Of a DNA stretch of 64,000 bases, positions 62,801-64,000 are shown piece by piece. A program made the position numbers and the translations under genes. The notes under the pieces were generated by a model. That model was not told the DNA's origin, made no database searches, and saw only the letters and a program-made list of their open reading frames with translations. How positions within the stretch are numbered: position 1 is the first letter of the stretch; each line of letters opens with the position of its first letter. Source of the DNA: Emiliania huxleyi CCMP1516 (taxonomy: Eukaryota; Haptophyta; Isochrysidales; Noelaerhabdaceae); assembly GCF_000372725.1 (NCBI RefSeq), contig NW_005200250.1, forward strand, positions 93,007-157,006. Reading direction: 5' to 3'.

Positions 62801-63569
62801 CTGTGTGACACATTTCTTGTTGGCTTCTAAAAATCTCTCTCTCTACATTCCTCTTGGGTACATTTCTCTGAAGTTCCCCCTTGAGGGGTCGCCGGAGGCG
62901 ACGCTTCCTCCGGTTCCTAGGGTTCCTTGGTCCCTTCGTTGTCCTACAATCGCTGTCGACCCAGCCACGTACTGTGCGCTGCCACAGCTGTGACGGCGAT
63001 GGGCTCGCCCTCACTGGCCCTCAGTCACTTGTGCTGCCGCTTGTGTGAGCGACAGCCGACACTGCTCGGTGACTGCGGGCACACTGTGAGACCACGGGTG
63101 TGAGGTAAAACCACGCTACCAACGCTTGGTCACATCAGCCCTGAGGTCAGATCCTTCTACGCTGTTGATGACACGACTTGTCTACTGGCTGGAGCCTGGA
63201 GCCGAGCAGGACAGCAGGAGGGCCCGGCGGGCGGGCGCATAACCCCCCTGGTCAACTCTTCTCAGAGTCTGCAGTCTCTCACGCGTCTCAGCCTCTCACC
63301 CAGCCTCGCCACACCCCGTACGGCAAGCCTTTGGGGGAGAGAGGAGGTGAGTTTGTCGTGCCGTCGTCGAAACCAAAATCATCAACAAAATCATTCACGT
63401 CATGCACATGCCCCTCTCTCTCTTCTCTCTCTCTCGCTCCACCAGCCTCGCCCTTCACGCCGCACGTGGGTCGTCACGTGCGCGCGAGCAGGGGCGTCCA
63501 GATCGTCACCAGGCGAACGCCTCACGCTCGGATGTTCTGGACGTCGGCACGGCCGCACGCCCCCACGCC
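62801..63569. other. Intergenic, no gene recognised
   Basis: TTGGCTTCTAAAAATCTCTC at 62819-62838 is also found inverted near 46027-46048, indicating another dispersed word. The ORF on the plus strand (63178-63852) overlaps the minus-strand gene and is Ser/Arg/Pro-rich; probably a shadow. Confidence 0.4.
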
Positions 63570-64000
63570 TCAGCTCGAGTCCTCCTCATCCTCCTTGATC
63601 GAGGAGCGGGACGAGCGCGGGACGAGCCGCGCCAAGTTGTTTTCGCTCATTCGGCGCGGCGGCTCGCCGACGGTGCAAAAGCCAGTGCTCTCGCCGCCGC
63701 CGGCCGGCCCGGGCGCGGCGGCGGCTCGCCGCCCGCCCGCCGCCGCCTCGCGCTCGCCGCCTCCCGCCGCCGCGCCGTCCTGCGCCGCCCCGCCGCTCAC
63801 CGCGACTCGCCGCACCGCGCGCCGCACCGCCTCGTCGAGCAGCCGGCCGTAGTACTCGTAGAAGGTCTCCTCGGCGGCGGAGCCGTCGAAGGCGATGTGC
63901 CCGTCCAGGAGACTCGACGCGCCGCCGCACGCTCCCGCGGCTGCGGGGCCGGTGCCACCGGTCGCGCCGCACGATGCGGACGGCGAGGAGGCGGTGGCGG
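63570..64000 (-). CDS. 3' end of a gene of unknown function (5' part outside window)
   Basis: The minus-strand frame is open from the window edge to a stop at 63570. It encodes a Gly/Ala-rich stretch, then SSLLDGHIAFDGSAAEETFY and EYYGRLLDEAVRRAV, an Ala/Gly/Pro-rich linker and a basic tail with PPRRMSENNLARLVPRSSRS. The segment AEETFYEYYGRLLDEAV looks like a folded helix; the rest is low-complexity. No family recognised. Confidence 0.45.
   Translation of the reverse strand, partial: ATASSPSASCGATGGTGPAAAGACGGASSLLDGHIAFDGSAAEETFYEYYGRLLDEAVRRAVRRVAVSGGAAQDGAAAGGGEREAAAGGRRAAAAPGPAGGGESTGFCTVGEPPRRMSENNLARLVPRSSRSSIKEDEEDSS

Noticed and set aside
63178-63852. 224-residue plus-strand ORF
   Set aside because: Low-complexity, overlaps the better-supported minus-strand 3' exon at 63570-64000.

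Overview
The window looks like nuclear DNA of a unicellular eukaryotic alga, most likely the haptophyte Emiliania huxleyi (Gephyrocapsa huxleyi) or a close relative. This is inference. The evidence is very GC-rich DNA, many short introns (about 52-125 bp) with both GT-AG and GC-AG ends, 10-11 bp minisatellites inside introns, a DNMT5-type DNA methyltransferase, a plant/algal-type LisH-DYRK kinase, and proline-rich secreted proteins. Two runs of exactly 100 N (11915-12014, 49185-49284) are assembly gaps. No ribosomal RNA, convincing tRNA, CRISPR array or organelle gene was found.

Layout. 1-1001: 3' part of a coiled-coil gene (+). 2025-4028: leucine-rich-repeat protein (-). 4919-5446: small helical protein (-). 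6293-10257: secreted subtilisin-like protease with proline-rich linkers and Cys-rich modules (+, six exons). 11018-15283: LisH-containing DYRK kinase (-, interrupted by poor sequence and a gap). 15284-18241: nested repeats and relics. 18242-20043: glycosyltransferase-like gene (-). 20452-22134: ankyrin-repeat protein (-). 22-24.5 kb: repeat copies, a SAM-domain fragment and a sulfotransferase-like gene. 24585-26165: Cys-loop ligand-gated channel (+). 26572-28250: protein with a UBX/ubiquitin-like N-terminus (-). 29285-30087: small membrane protein (+). 30.9-31.5 kb: large 10/11-bp minisatellites. 32372-40313: DNMT5-like cytosine methyltransferase fused to a SNF2 ATPase (+, about 15 exons). 40.4-40.6 kb: truncated copy of the bZIP gene found at 48 kb. 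41044-44392: multipass membrane protein (+). 44.6-47.2 kb: broken ORFs and retroposon-like repeats. 47653-48087 and 48354-49686: small protein and bZIP-like factor. 50252-51005: protein ending in an R-SNARE-like helix (-). 51531-54872: intronless IQ-motif protein (+). 55236-56206: DHHC palmitoyltransferase (-). 56654-58756: CAS1-type O-acyltransferase (+), apparently lacking its middle. 59961-61333: unknown protein (+). 62.1-62.8 kb: AT-rich satellite. 63570-64000: 3' part of another gene (-).

The genes do not form one pathway. The unifying theme is genome dynamics. Many introns are 63-73 bp long and flanked by short direct duplications of exon sequence that provide the splice sites (AG|GC, AG|GT, once AG|GA). 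A subset shares a conserved 3' half (core close to GTCTCTTCAC, then TGTGAGCAG). This is the signature expected of introner-type mobile introns. The DNMT5 gene carries the densest set, including two copies whose length is a multiple of three, so the reading frame stays open across them. Dispersed non-coding families (two SINE-like families ending in TTTC or TTTA microsatellites, a MITE nested in another repeat with a 7-bp target duplication, and tandem minisatellites) fill most intergenic space.

Exon boundaries were worked out by hand from phase, splice dinucleotides and family resemblance. Treat them as good to a few bases.
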